In this document: one piece after another, positions 38,145 to 49,399 of the stretch
Position numbering within the stretch: the stretch's first letter is position 1
Layout: every line of letters starts with the position of its first letter
Assembly: GCF_947242115.1 (NCBI RefSeq)
Contig: NC_074728.1
Span: forward strand, 22,032,542 to 22,096,541
Length of the DNA stretch: 64,000 bases
Direction of reading: 5' to 3'
DNA from: Biomphalaria glabrata
Taxonomy: Eukaryota > Mollusca > Gastropoda > Planorbidae
The notes under the pieces: model-generated
What the model was told of the DNA's origin: nothing
The model's input: only the letters and a program-made list of their open reading frames with translations
Databases searched by the model: none
Program-made: the position numbers and the translations under genes

Positions 38145-41100
38145 AACCCCCATTTTCCTTTCTTTTCAACCTGCGTATCGTAATAGACTTTTCACGCGCA
38201 CACACACATAGGATTCAAGTCCGTGAACTCTAGTATCACTTTTACTTATCCACTTCCTTCCCCGTCTCTCTCGCCAACATTACAAAACTAGTCCTATGTG
38301 AAATGTCGGATTTGTCTTCTGCTTCTCAATTCAATATTTAATAAAACCTGTGTTGCTTTTCAACCACAGCCCCCTCTCTCTCTCTCTCTCTCTCTCGCTC
38401 TCTCTCTCTCGCTCTCTCTCTCTTACACACACACTTTCACACATTCTGGCACTTTTTTATTACAATGACAGCCCTTAGCCTTTTTAACATCCTCCGAGTG
38501 ATCAACCGTTCACCACACAGCTTCTCCACACGCTGCCTTCGAAGGATCTTGAAAATAACATGGAAAGAAAGTGTTTGTAATACTGAGATCCTCGCGAGAA
38601 CGGGCCTTTCCGGCATCTTGACAGTCCTCAGGCAACGCCGCCTGCGCTGGCTCGGACACGTTCGCCGGACGGAGAACAATCGCATCCCGAAAATCACTCT
38701 GTACGGGCAACTCGCGTCTGGCTCAAGAAAAACTGGTCGCCCCCACCTCCGTTACATGGATGTGATAAACAGGATTTAAAATCTGTGAACATTGATACTG
38801 ACAGTTGGGAAGACATAGCCTTAGACCGCACTAGTTGGAGAGAGACGGTGACCAAGAAAGCTATGGACAGCGAGAAAATATGGCCTCAGCTCTTAAAGAG
38901 AAGCGTTCCATACGGTAAATGGCCGGCTCCTCTACCACCAAAGCGAAAGTCACCTTAACCTGCGATATATGTGTACGGGGGCGTCGCTCCAATAGGGATC
39001 CACAGCCATATGAAAAAGTGTTCGAGATGAGCCATAGTCGTTATACGACTGAAGCAGGCCAATATATATATATATCTCACCTTACTTAGTTTTACTTTTT
39101 GTTTTATTTGCATCCTTTAGACATAAGGCTAGCATTGTACGGTATTCCGCAAACATAGGCTATCAGTTTCAGGCCTGGAGGAAAAAATGCGTTTTTTTTC
39201 TCGAAGGCTACACACGACTGCGCTATTCCTGTTCCACACTCTCCATGTATTTGTGTTTTCTCTCTTCTAAATATAAGGAACTATCAATTTAGTTTTGTAT
39301 TACACGCAATCGTTTCTTTCATTCTTTTTGAATTGTCAATATAGGTCAGTGCTACATTGTAGCGTTGCTTGCGTTCTCTGGAAAACTATAAAGGCACATC
39401 CCTCGTCCCATATGCTAGGACAAATTTGTACAAACACTCCTTCTTTCCCTAGTGATATTAGATCATGGAATGGGTTGCTTGAGCCAGCCAGGAAAACCAG
39501 TGACTTGGCAGAATTTAAGTCATTGGTTAATATGCATGACTAAATGCATGACGCGTAGGACGTAATCATCTTCTTTTTTGAAGTAACGTCTGTATTATAT
39601 AAGATAAGAAAAAAAAAAAGATCAATGAAAAAGACACTTGCTCTTTCTTTTTTATGCTATTACGATATTTGATTTGTACCCCATCTAAAAGGAAGGAAAT
39701 AACTTAAGGTATATTAAAAATGAGTAGACCTACAGAAAAAGAAAAATCGGCTTTTTTATCATTTCAATTTATGCTTTATATATAGACTGCAGCCTTTTGG
39801 GGGAGATACCGAAATAAAATACAAAGGTTTCATAGAAAATTTGCAGTAGTTCATGAACTGAGGTGTTCAGGTTGCGACTTTGTAAAAATAACTTTTTAGC
39901 AAAGCGCCTAGGAGGTGTATGAAATTTCATTCGAATCCGTACGGCAGTTCAAGATATCTTTTGATTAATAAGTCAGTCAGTCGGCCAGTGATAGTTTACA
40001 AATAGTTTACAAATAGTTTACAAATATAATATAGATTGTTAAAGCACTACTCATTTGTATTGTGGCAGACACGTTTTAAGTGTGTGTCTTGTGGATGTTT
40101 GAACTTTACGCGTCGGATTAGGAAAAGCAGAATAGAAATAAATGAAAAAAATAAAGGGGAAGGTAAAATGTCAAAATAATGTGCACATTTTGTTAACCTT
40201 TAAAATGTACACATTTTGATTACCTTTTAAAATGTAAATCAAGTTAGGAATGGTCCCGTTAAGTTCCTGAAAAGAAAAATTGATAATATTATCATATTAA
40301 CATTTTAGTAAGCCCCTCTGTTATTATTATTATTATTAATCATTATATGAAAAACGAACTAATATTCCTTCTCGGGCACTGCCAGGGTCGAGTTTCGTTA
40401 GAGAGAAACAAAATGCATTACAGTCCCTTTATCAGTTTCTACTGAAGAGTTTTCTGGTGATGTGGCAGGTCTGCAGCAGTACCGCCCTCTGACAGGCAAC
40501 GAGAATCTTCTTAGGGATGTTAATGGTCTTCAAGGTATCTGTGAGGTCAGTTGTCATTATCCCCTCGGTTGATATTAAAATGGGGTATATTGTTAAATTA
40601 GTCAACTTCCATAAAAGTTTGATCTCAAAGCTTAGGTTCCCATGTTTTCTTCTTATTTTCGGTTTTCCTTATATTATGGGATAGTGGTACGGCGATTATT
40701 ATCATTATTATTAGTATAATTATTATTAGTATTGCTTTTGTATCCCTTGTCTTTCGTGATCCTATAATAGGATTGGTGCGCTCTGGCCCAATCTATCTAG
40801 ACCACATATGAGAAAGTGTGAGTATTTTCTCGTTTTAGCTCTCACTAAACACAATATCGAATTAATTATAAAAAAAATTCTAGTCTACAATGGGATTCAA
40901 ACTTGAGTCCCCTCATCGTAGCCAATCATTGTAGCCAATCACTCAACCACAAATCCATTTACGAATAGAATAAAACAGAAAAAAGCTAAACATGTTTCAA
41001 GGTAAAAAAAATCACAAAAAAAACAACAACAAACTAATAGACCTCATTTCGTAATTAAAATTCAAACTCATAGTTTGGATGATAAAACGTTGGTTTCCGA

Positions 41101-43589
41101 ACACAGGGGATCTCTGGATCGAGAAACGCTGGTATTTTACATTATGACATTAATATGGCGCCCCTAAGTCCACCCAACTCTAATGAGTAACAAACATTAG
41201 TTTTGGAAAAGTAAAGCGGTTGGTCGTTGTGCTGGTCACGTGACACTCTCGTTAACCGTAGAAACATCTTCCCTATAGATCGAAGGGTCTGAAAGTGGTA
41301 GCTTCAATTCTTCCGTTTGAAATGTATTGGAGCTCATTTTGATACCTGGAATGAACAAGTCAGTTCTAGAGGTCTGATCAGCTCTTTCACGTCCTCAGAG
41401 TTGGCAACAAATGAGATTCTAGCTCCTGTAGAGAACAAATAAACAAAAAGTTCAGAATTGTCTAGTCTGTGTTTATTTTCATTACTTTAAAACATTTAAA
41501 CGAAATTTTGGTGTACATTCACTATCCAGACTACAACCAAAAAAAAAAATAAAAAGGTCGAAACAAATAAAAAGGTCGAAACAAATAAAAAGGTCGAAAT
41601 AAATAAAAAGGTCGAAATAAATAAAAGGTCGAAATAAATAAAAAGGTCGAAATAAATAAAAAGGTCGAAACAAATAAAAAGGTCGAAACAAATAAAAAGG
41701 TCGAAATAAATAAAAAAAGGTCGAAACAAATAAATAGGTCGAAATAAATAAAAAGGTCGAAACAAATAAATAGGTCAAAATAAATAAAAAGGTCGAAATA
41801 AATAAAAAGGTCGAAACAAATAAAAAGGTCGAAATAAATAAAAAGGTCGAAACAAATAAAAAGGTCGAAATAAATAAAAAGGTCGAAACAAATAAAAAGG
41901 TCGAAATAAATAAAAAAGGTCGAAACAAATAAATAGGTCGAAATAAATAAAAAGGTCGAAACAAATAAATAGGTCGAAATAAATAAAAAGGTCGAAACAA
42001 ATAAATAGGTCGAAATAAATAAAAAGGTCGAAATAAATAAAAAGGTCGAAATAAATAAAAAGGTCGAAACAAATAAAAAGGTCGAAACAAATAAATAGGT
42101 CGAAATAATTAAAAAGGTCGAAATAAATAAATAGGTCGAAATAAATAAAAAGGTCAAAAAAATAAAAGTTCGAAATAAGTTAACGGAAATTTCGAATGGG
42201 CCAGCTAGGTCAGCATCAGGGTTGGTTATAGCCCGAGTGTCGTAGGCAGGTTATCACTATCCAATAATAATAATAATGAGGTCTTCGATTCCGAAGATTA
42301 AAGATGAGTGCATTTTTTTAAAATAACTATTCAGACCCAGCATCGACTTTAATATTTTCCCACATCTAATGCAGGCAAAGCAATTGTCCGCTGGCGGTCT
42401 ATTTAAGTTTTCTTTCCGTCTTCTGCGTCTGTCATCAATAATGGCTTTTTTTTTTTTTGAGTCTCAAATGTTTGTCTCGCAGCCTTTGTGAAAGCTCTCC
42501 AACTGCCTCTTTCAGAGGCCATCTGCTGTCAGCTACTTTCATCTAGGCCAGTGCGCCTGAGTTGATCTTAATAGCGCTTACGGGGTTGGGGGGGGGGGGC
42601 ATCTCTGTTACGCCGTCCTACTTTGAGCTCGCTAAAGAAGATCGCCTTTGGCATGCAGTCATCTCCCATGCGGGATAATGAAACAACCCCCCCCCCCCCC
42701 AACGAAATGTGATTTATTTAATCTTAACTTGGGATGCTTCTCAAACAATTAGTGACATAACATTGAAAAAAGTCCATAAGGGAACCGGAGCTTCGCCGTG
42801 CGTACCCTTTTACTCCATGACCCTATCTGGACCGGAAGCTGTTGACCCAAAATCTTATCTGAAGGCTCCACATTATCTTTGACAATTAATGCAGTGCGTC
42901 GTACCATATCTGGTTCTGGTTTCGCTACCTGTTGCTTGCCTTATTTAACTAGCAGACGTTTCTACGCCACGTTGAAGCCGAGGGCGTTCGAATCCTCGGG
43001 AGTGATTTAATTTATTACCCACGTATCTAGGTCAACTGAAGTCCACATCAAAGGCAAGTTTCCTAGCATAACGGAGGAACTTAACCAATGCGCTTCAGGA
43101 TTTCCTCCAGTACGCTAAGTACTCTTGAACTTGGCTTGGCTTGGCTACCTATGAAGTGGGCTCGAGGTTCGACATCCGACTTGAGCTGAGTTGTGTTTAC
43201 TGAGCGCCTAGATGCAGCACGGAAAACCTTCTCCCAGATACCTCCTACTCCCGCACTAGTCCACAAATGAGATTGGACCATAGCGCTCTGAGCATGAAGG
43301 TAGCGCTACATAAAAGCTATAATAATAATAATTATTATTAAATGAAGATAATTACACCCTAGCTCAAACCTCATACAGGTTGAAGCAAGATACCATGGGA
43401 GGGGAGGAGGGGAAGTTCAAACTCGGGATTGTCAAGTTATTAGTCTAAAGTTATGACTAGACGGACAGGCAGCAACTAAGTAACTAATTTATTGTTATTG
43501 TATGTTTAGGTTTGGAAAAAATACTTACCCAAGCTGATAGCTATTATAAAACTAAATTTTAAGAACGCTAATTGCGATGTGCTTCTCAT
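37045..43589 (-). CDS. Secreted Ig - coiled-coil - H-type lectin protein, paralogue B
   Basis: Four minus-strand exons: 43589-43529, 41425-41346, 40266-40224 and 37763-37045, with consensus GT-AG sites and compatible phases, give 300 aa. A signal peptide (about 1-21, LKFSFIIAISLG) is followed by an Ig domain (about 22-140; Cys44-Cys117, ELTCSF and GQYVCFIHA). Next come a longer coiled coil (SLDSRLKRQNRQMVKLGNEM, KAEINKLRP) and an H-type lectin domain (about 235-299; VRFSKPYERTPSIKLSLVSM, WCDTYIDFMTVSWIA). It is a tandem duplicate of paralogue A with exon 2 (80 bp) and exon 3 (43 bp) identical in length. Identity is high around CFIHARNA-G-DSLYQS and LRPNVQEG. Secreted, probably oligomeric through the coiled coil. 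Ligand specificity is inferred from the family only. Confidence 0.9.
38100..38425. repeat. (TC)n microsatellites
   Basis: Two TC/CTCG-rich tracts lie at about 38108-38142 and 38372-38423 inside lectin B intron 3. Confidence 0.9.
38465..39062 (+). mobile_element. LINE 3' part (family 2) in lectin B intron 3
   Basis: From 38465 an open 104-codon frame encodes the post-RT region: STRCLRRILKITWKESVCNT, then VLRQRRLRWLGHVRRTE and SGSRKTGRPHLRYMD. Out of frame it continues to the tail CDICVRGRRSN-GIHSHMKK. It matches 9531-9895. The end is an AT repeat. It is a 5'-truncated insertion. Confidence 0.88.
39370..39610 (+). mobile_element. LINE 3' end (family 3)
   Basis: It encodes NTPSFPSDIRSWNGLLEPAR and KTSDLAEFKSLV, a C-terminal LINE motif. 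A CTGTATTATATAAGATAAGA tail follows. Related pieces lie at 27985-28240 (reverse) and 45515-45552. Confidence 0.8.
39790..39965 (+). repeat. Interspersed repeat shared with 1140-1325
   Basis: See the first copy. Here it is followed by CAGTCAGTCGG and a triple TTTACAAATAG. Confidence 0.6.
40270..41080. other. Lectin B intron 2 DNA, unassigned
   Basis: A GC-richer segment at 40365-40560 (GTGATGTGGCAGGTCTGCAG) looks like an old LINE or host-derived fragment but I cannot place it. A minus-strand tRNA-like remnant lies at 40890-40960. Confidence 0.4.
41086..41302 (+). repeat. tRNA-derived SINE family A
   Basis: The body has GGTTGGTCGTTGTGCTGG and a GGGTCTGAAAG end. The head is eroded. It lies immediately 3' of lectin B exon 2 on the genome (in intron 2). 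Confidence 0.75.
41550..42170. repeat. 18-bp minisatellite (GGTCGAAATAAATAAAAA)
   Basis: About 34 copies with C/T and A/T variants in a regular alternating pattern, in lectin B intron 1. Phenylalanine-rich open frames on the minus strand are artefacts. Confidence 0.96.
42275..42690 (-). mobile_element. LINE 3' end (family 1)
   Basis: On the minus strand it runs from TATCCCGCATGGGAGATGAC through GGCGATCTTCTTTAGCGAGC to the tail CTTCGGAATCGAAGACCTC. The array sits in lectin B intron 1. A G-run and a C-run flank the 5' part. Confidence 0.82.
43020..43340 (+). repeat. SINE-like element (family E) with (ATT)n tail
   Basis: GGCTCGAGGTTCGACATCC resembles a tRNA box B. GCGCTCTGAGCATGAAGGTAGCGCTACATAAAAGC then leads into an AATAATAATT tail, a structure typical of molluscan SINEs. 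The 5' boundary is uncertain. Confidence 0.6.
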
Positions 43590-44030
43590 TTCTACACAAA
43601 AATTGAATGAATTAACCTTAATTTATGTTCATGTCAGACTTTATCCTTAGACGAGAATTTAGTTTATATGTCAATAATAAAATTCCTCTTTTCTAAACAT
43701 GTAAATAAAATTTACAGTATTATGTACATGCTAACATATCACACACGAATGAAATAGCTACTGATGTGTAGAAGTCTATTAGTGTGGCAGATATTTACAC
43801 TTCTGCTTAGTATATAAAGAAAACAATGTAGGAAGGTCAAATTGACTTTTTAAAATTGTTTGGTTCGTGTTGACCTGGAAAGGCGCTGTCTAGTCAATGT
43901 CAAGGTTATGTCACTCGTGTCTCTGCATGCTAACACATTGCTGTGGAAATGATGTCAGAGAAAATAGTACATAAACTATACATGCGTATTTGGGCGGCTC
44001 CTGCGGTAAACTTAAGATCATACACTGAGA
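43590..44030. promoter_or_regulatory. Upstream region of lectin B
   Basis: This 440 bp immediately 5' of the lectin B start codon (minus strand) should hold its promoter. TATATAAAG-like sequence on the plus strand at 43811-43820 (minus: CTTTATATAC) is a weak candidate. No motif is convincing. Confidence 0.3.
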
Positions 44031-44032
44031 TA

Positions 44033-44195
44033 GTTGCCTGGTCGTGTGATGCGCTTCGGAACGATGTTCCCACGGTTCCGAGTTCGAGTCACGCCCTGCA
44101 GCTATCCCCCCCCCCCCTCCTACAGTTTCCAGGAGGTCTGGGCTATGACGTAATAATCTTATTTCTGAATGAAAGTTCAAAAGGAATAAAACAAA
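44033..44195 (+). repeat. SINE family D
   Basis: TTGCCTGGTCGTGTGATGCGC and GGTTCCGAGTTCGAGTCACGCC provide box A- and box B-like parts. A C-run, TCCTACAGTTTCCAGGAGG and an AAAGTTCAAAAGGAATAAAAC end follow. A second copy is at 54496-54668. Confidence 0.78.
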
Positions 44196-44199
44196 AATA

Positions 44200-44780
44200 T
44201 AATGGAACTAGTCGACCCGCGGCGTAGCATTGGCCACTATTTAGTGACGAGTGAACACTTCCTGAAAGACAGTTGTCAAAATGGGGTGGGTTTGGGCAGA
44301 CAACTGTGTGCGCATGCCTGGAGAGCGAAAAAGGCGAGGGTGCGGGCGGGGTGGGGTCGGGAGGAGGGTCAGAGAGTTGGCGTGTGTGCGTGGTGTCCGG
44401 CATGGTTGGGCGACGTAGGCAATTATATATACACGGAAGACTACTTGTTCTCCCCATCCCCTCTTTTTCTACGACTCGAAGTGAATGAGACGTTTAGATT
44501 CAGAGACTTCCTTCAACTCCAAATTCATAAAGACATATCACATTCACCTTCACCTATCCCCTAGTGTGTTGGACCGTTGGGGCACCACACAAGATCTGTC
44601 GACCGTCTTTCTCCATTCCTGTCTTTTGCCTTGGATATAATCTTTTTCAATGGCTGTCCTGCCATTCTTTTGTGTTGTTTTCCCCTCGCTTTCTCTGTCC
44701 GCCTCTCCTTCTTTCACCTGGCACTGTTCCCTGAAGGAAGGTCTTTGCGAGCCCCAAAGACCTAGTAATATGGACATAGA
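44200..44780. repeat. GC-richer repeat segment, partly shared with 59340-59460
   Basis: CACCGTTGGGGCACCACACAAGATCTGTC-type sequence at about 44570-44680 recurs at 59360-59450. Open frames here lack domains. It is probably an old retroelement fragment. Confidence 0.5.
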
Positions 44781-44859
44781 GTTTCAGTTTTTTTGTCAGT
44801 AGTTAGCAGGTCAGCGAGGGGTCCAATCGCTGTTCTAATCCTGTCTCCAATCTCTTCGT

Positions 44860-45230
44860 TTGTGGCGCGCGGTCTTTTTATGTGATACCTAAGATCTTTC
44901 TGTAGTATCTCAATTCCATTGCTAGGATCCTCCTCTCTAGTTCAGCAGTCAGCGTCCATGGCTCGCAAGCATATAATAATGTAGCCTTGACCAGGAAGCT
45001 CGTCAGTCTGATTCTAGAGTCGAGTTCTAGGCCTTTGAAAGACCAAATAACATTACGTAAAAGATACAATTGCAAAATATGTTTCTACACACCATTTAGC
45101 GTTTGCACGCTGGTGCTGCACAGGTCTTGAACAAGGTGTGTTCTGCAGTTTCTGTATTGATCAACATGGCGTTTTCTTTGGTCACCACCGTAATCTTATC
45201 TCAGCTGATTCTGTTCTTAATTGCAATCGG
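44860..45230 (-). mobile_element. LINE RT/post-RT fragment
   Basis: Minus-strand translation (from 45075) gives KGLELDSRIRLTSFLVKATL then LYACEPWTLTAELERRI and RYYRKILGIT, the classic LINE post-RT segment. Further upstream it is out of frame. Confidence 0.85.
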
Positions 45231-45514
45231 GTAGAGCATGAGTGCTGGCAATCCAAAGGGGGAAAACTCAACAGAGATGAGATGTAGCTTTCAAAAATTC
45301 AGGTCAGAAATTGAGTCAACAAATTATGACAAATGGTTTAAATAATTAAAATATGAAATGATCAGGAAAAATATACACTCACATATCCAGAAATTATTTA
45401 ATTACATCTTGTCTAGTCTAGAAATAGATTGATCTAGATCTAGATCTGTTGACAACTAGATAAAAAACATGCCTACTCGCTCTTGATGACGCATACGACT
45501 TTTTCATCTTTTAT

Positions 45515-45552
45515 TTTTATAAGTAACGTCTGTATTATATAAGATAAGAAGA
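45515..45552 (+). mobile_element. LINE family 3 tail
   Basis: TAAGTAACGTCTGTATTATA then AGATAAGA matches the 3' tip at 39585-39610. Confidence 0.65.
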
Positions 45553-45589
45553 AAAGAACTAAGGCTGTAGGCGTTTCCAGATAGCTAGA

Positions 45590-45960
45590 TGATTTAGATT
45601 GACGTTTGCCTAGGCATATCCAGATACAAGATTATTTAGATTTACATAGATCTAGGCACATCTGGATATTGATGGTTTAGATTTACACAGATCTAGGCAC
45701 ATCTGGATATTGATGGTTTAGATTTACACAGATCTAGGCACATCTGGATTATGATCATTTAGATTTACAAAGATATAGGCACATCTGGATATTGATGATT
45801 TAGATTTACACAGATCTAGGCACATCTGGATATTGATGGTTTAGATTTACACAGATCTAGGCACATCTGGATATTGATGGTTTAGATTTACACAGATCTA
45901 GGCATATCCAGATACAAGATGATTTAGATTTACACAGATCTATGCGTATCCAGGCAGACA
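45590..45960. repeat. 41-bp tandem repeat
   Basis: About eight to nine copies of a unit built of TTTAGATTTACACAGATCTA and GGCACATCTGGATATTGATGG. End copies diverge (GGCATATCCAGATACAAGATG). Confidence 0.92.
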
Positions 45961-46029
45961 GATAGACGGACAGAGTTGATATAAGCTTTGTAAAAAACTA
46001 AAAGAAATATTACATCTAGGGGGCGCTGT

Positions 46030-46235
46030 GACAGTTCACGTGACTAAATCCCTCTTTTCTCGGTCAGCAGATGTTCTTAGCAGGATTTCAAGAGAGAGGC
46101 CGGTCCTTTCTTTTCTGTTATCCATCCAGCTTTTCTTTGGACGTCCCTTTCTTCGTGCTCCCTCCACTGTATCTTGAAGGATGACTTTTAAAAGTGAGTC
46201 ATGTCTTACAATACGACAGAACCAGAGTGTAGATT
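46030..46235 (-). mobile_element. LINE C-terminal fragment
   Basis: Minus strand encodes RPKKSWMDNRK-R and GLSLEILLRTSADREKR, the LINE C-terminal motif. It is related to 5235-5470. Confidence 0.8.
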
Positions 46236-46239
46236 AACC

Positions 46240-47485
46240 ATATCTGTCTGACGCCTGTAATGATTATTTGTTTGCATAATTAAAACATAATATGTATTTC
46301 AGTATTTGTCATTACTAGATGTTATATTTCTTTTTGTTTTTACAAACTTATATATCATATCTGTCTGTCGGTCTATCTGTCTGGTAAAAAGTGTGTACAC
46401 GTTATATGTTCCACACTCACTCTAGGGTCAAGTTGTAACTTTGCACAATTATTTATTGACATAAATAACACATGAATGATTAAGTAACCAATTAGACAAG
46501 TAATTGCTGGTAATTCATTATTTTGTTTAAAAGCAACGATGGAAATAAATACTTCAGAAGTCACAGATATGGCTAAATGTGTTGGGTTTAGTCCCCTTAA
46601 ATAATTGTCAACACAATCTCTCCCTCTCGCATTTCCCGATCAAGTGGAAACTTTAAATAATTAATTATTGAACCTACCAGAACATGAATAAATACGTTTT
46701 AAGCAAATTATTAGTCAATCAATTATTGATAATTAATTCTTTGTATGATATCGAATAAGGGAAATATCTTGTTTATTATTGGTAGAAATAACTTTAAGTG
46801 CAAGGTTCCTCTTTAGATAAGCTTTTTTTGTATTTAAAGAAAAAAGGATTTTTAAAAATATTTTGCTAGTAATCATATTTAATTTGAATCCAACATATAG
46901 TCTAGAATTTCTCTACATTTATAGACTCTAGGTTTTTTTTATGCATATATCTATGTTTTTTTTTTCTCTTAAAGTTATTATGAAACAAAACTACATGCAA
47001 AATTTGGGGCGTTTATGATTAATGTACGACTCTATATTACATTTGCTTAATCAGTTTTGTTTTGTTTTTTTATTAGGAGGACATGGGGTGGGATAGAAAC
47101 TGTTTTAAAATCTATCATTCATTAGTTATTAGGAGGAAACTATTCGCCCTTACAAAACAGCTGTCAACTTGATAATGGAGGATTGGTCTCTTGAATGGAG
47201 GAATGGTCTCTTTAATGGATGAATCGTCTCTTTTCTTGAAAGTATTTTTTTATGTATTTTACTTGTTTCGTTTTTCTCTTCCAGCAAAATTTTGATTCGT
47301 TCAGTTCTGCTGATTTGTATGCAAGGAATTCTGGGTAGGTTTCGTAAATTCATTTTTCGTTTGACGTTAGCTATGAATGTGTTGCCGAAATAACGAGGCA
47401 AAACAAACGTATTGGATGCATTGATATAAATCTACGGTCTACAGGACTATAACTTTAAAAGGGTTTTGATTACATCTTCTTCGTC
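46240..47485. other. AT-rich intergenic spacer
   Basis: Between lectin B and the FCGBP-like gene. A CTGTCTGTCGGTCTATCTGTC repeat lies at 46360; GGAGGATTGGTCTCTT is repeated three times near 47177-47230. No gene was seen. Confidence 0.5.
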
Positions 47486-47487
47486 CT

Positions 47488-47960
47488 CTCTGTCAGGGGC
47501 GGATTGGCTATATGGGCATTCGGGCAATGGCAGGGTGGGCCGGTACCCAATAGTACCGGTAAATCCAGGACCGGTAAATCCACCGAAAGGTCTGCATGAA
47601 TGCCAGTAAACTGTTTTAAGATTTTATAATATTCTATTTAAAAGCAACACGTTGAGCATTGTGATTTAAAAGAAGACATCTTGCACACTTTAAAGTCTAA
47701 GGCTAGTCTAAAGCATTGTCGTAAATATCCTACATCCTTATGTAGAGCTTGTAGTAGGCTTCCATTCCTTATTACATACTAAACGATAAACAAGAAACTT
47801 TATTATCTTTATTTCTTATAGAGATCGACGTTAGTGTGAATATATTCGGATGAATCTATAAAGAAACCAGGGCCGGCTTTTTGTAATTGGAGGCCCCATG
47901 TGAAGTGCAATGGGAGGGCCCCAAATAAAATAGAAAAAAAAAATTAAGACAGAAAAATAC
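47488..47960. mobile_element. hAT MITE fragments (CAGGGGCGGATTGG and AGGGCCGGC ends)
   Basis: CAGGGGCGGATTGGCTATAT at 47495 and CCAGGGCCGGCTTTTTGTAA at 47867 both look like hAT termini. Their partners were not confirmed. Confidence 0.55.
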
Positions 47961-48066
47961 ACCATGTAGCGTAGGCAAGGGAATATCATATATCGTGGTG
48001 AAAAATATCTTACTGTTCAAGAGAGTTTCAAATCTACAAAAATGGCGTAATATGTTTAAACGCTGA

Positions 48067-48206
48067 GTTAAACCGAGACCAATCGTTTTAGAAGGCCTGA
48101 ACACTGAACTTCGACGTCATAACCCGTGGGCAGTTTAGACCAACAGCTCGTTGCCACGTCACAGGTCAATGTTGGGGCCTTCTATTCTGAGTGGTCTCGG
48201 TTAAAC
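48067..48206. repeat. Small foldback element
   Basis: Inverted ends GTTAAACCGAGACCA and TGGTCTCGGTTAAAC bound 140 bp. The interior ACGTCATAACC and TGCCACGTCACAGGTC-A-TGTT resembles 56215-56300 in the FCGBP-like intron. Confidence 0.6.
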
Positions 48207-48429
48207 ATAGCCTAAAAGAATGACTAGATCCACGCAAGAAAACAATGTTTGTGCAAACAATGTGTTGCTTCTCATGTTTCCCGTTTTCTTGATTCGGAAT
48301 TTATTCATATTGGCCAATTTCCAGATGTGTCTTGTACCACGGGAAAGATGTACATCTTCGCACTTCCTCGTATGATTCACTTTGAGCCAAAGATAATCAG
48401 TTTCTTGTACGCTCTAAAGAACAGAAAAG

Positions 48430-48935
48430 TGGAGGTAATTGATTTCTTTCAACCATTATTGTACTCAAGCGCTACAACTCAGTTAAAACAAGCATCATGC
48501 GCATTTTTTGTGGTTATCTCCCCTGACAATAATTTGTTTTGGTTTTCTAATGCTTAAGATCTAGAAACGTGTATTTGAAAGAACTTATATGCCCTTTAAG
48601 AGCAGAAAAGTACATTCGATTATTATTGTACTCAAGCGCTACAACTCAGCTTATTCAAGCATTATACGCATTTTTAGTGGTTATCTTCCCTGACAATAAT
48701 TTGTATGCTTATGGTTTTCTAAAGATTAAGATCAAGTAACATGTATTTTGAAAGAATTTATATGCTGAGAAGTTGAGGTCATTGATAACTTTCAACTATT
48801 ATTCTACTCAAGCGCTACAACTTTGTTAAAACAAGCATCATGCGTATTTTAGTGGTTATCTCCCCCGACAATAATTTGCCTACTTTGGTTTTCTAAAACT
48901 TTAGATCTAGAAACATGTATTTTGAAAAAGTATCG
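48430..48935. repeat. Three diverged ~170 bp tandem copies
   Basis: ACTCAAGCGCTACAACT, TGGTTATCTCCCCTGACAAT and GGTTTTCTAA recur in order at about 48460, 48635 and 48810. Confidence 0.85.
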
Positions 48936-49159
48936 TAATTGTGCTTAATTTCGTAATGCAAGCATGATCATTATTATTTCATTCACGGTATGCTATCGAG
49001 AGTTTAGATTTATTTTGATTCACATTCTTATTTCATATGCATTTGTTCAGATACCCGGGCTTGCTTAAATGTTTGCGTGTTTATAAATATTGATATGGTA
49101 AATGTGTACTTTCTGCTCTGTATGAAATGAGGAAAATGATTATCTAATACCCCAACAGG

Positions 49160-49394
49160 TGGGCGCGATGTCTGAGTGGTAAAGCGCTTGGATTTTGAAG
49201 ACTGTGATTTTTATTTTCGGGAATTTTCGGACACAACTCTAATGAGCTTCTGATATTATATGGGGGAAATAAAGGTGGTTGGTCGTTGTGCTGGTCGTTG
49301 TGCTGGCTATATGACACCCTTGTTAACCGTGGGCATAGAAACAGATGACATTTACATCAACTGCAGTATAGGCTGCAAGGTCTGAAAAGGGAAC
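49160..49394 (+). repeat. tRNA-derived SINE family A, full length
   Basis: Head CGCGATGTCTGAGTGGTAAAGCGC; body with GGTCGTTGTGCTGG duplicated; end GCAAGGTCTGAAAAGGGAAC. Confidence 0.85.
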
Positions 49395-49399
49395 AAAAC

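Noticed and set aside
41482-42157. 200-codon Phe/Thr/Leu-rich minus-strand frames
   Set aside because: Artefact of the 18 bp minisatellite in lectin B intron 1.
48249-48557. 102-codon frame as 5' exon of the FCGBP-like gene
   Set aside because: No signal peptide, no domain match, and its 3' half is one unit of a diverged tandem repeat.
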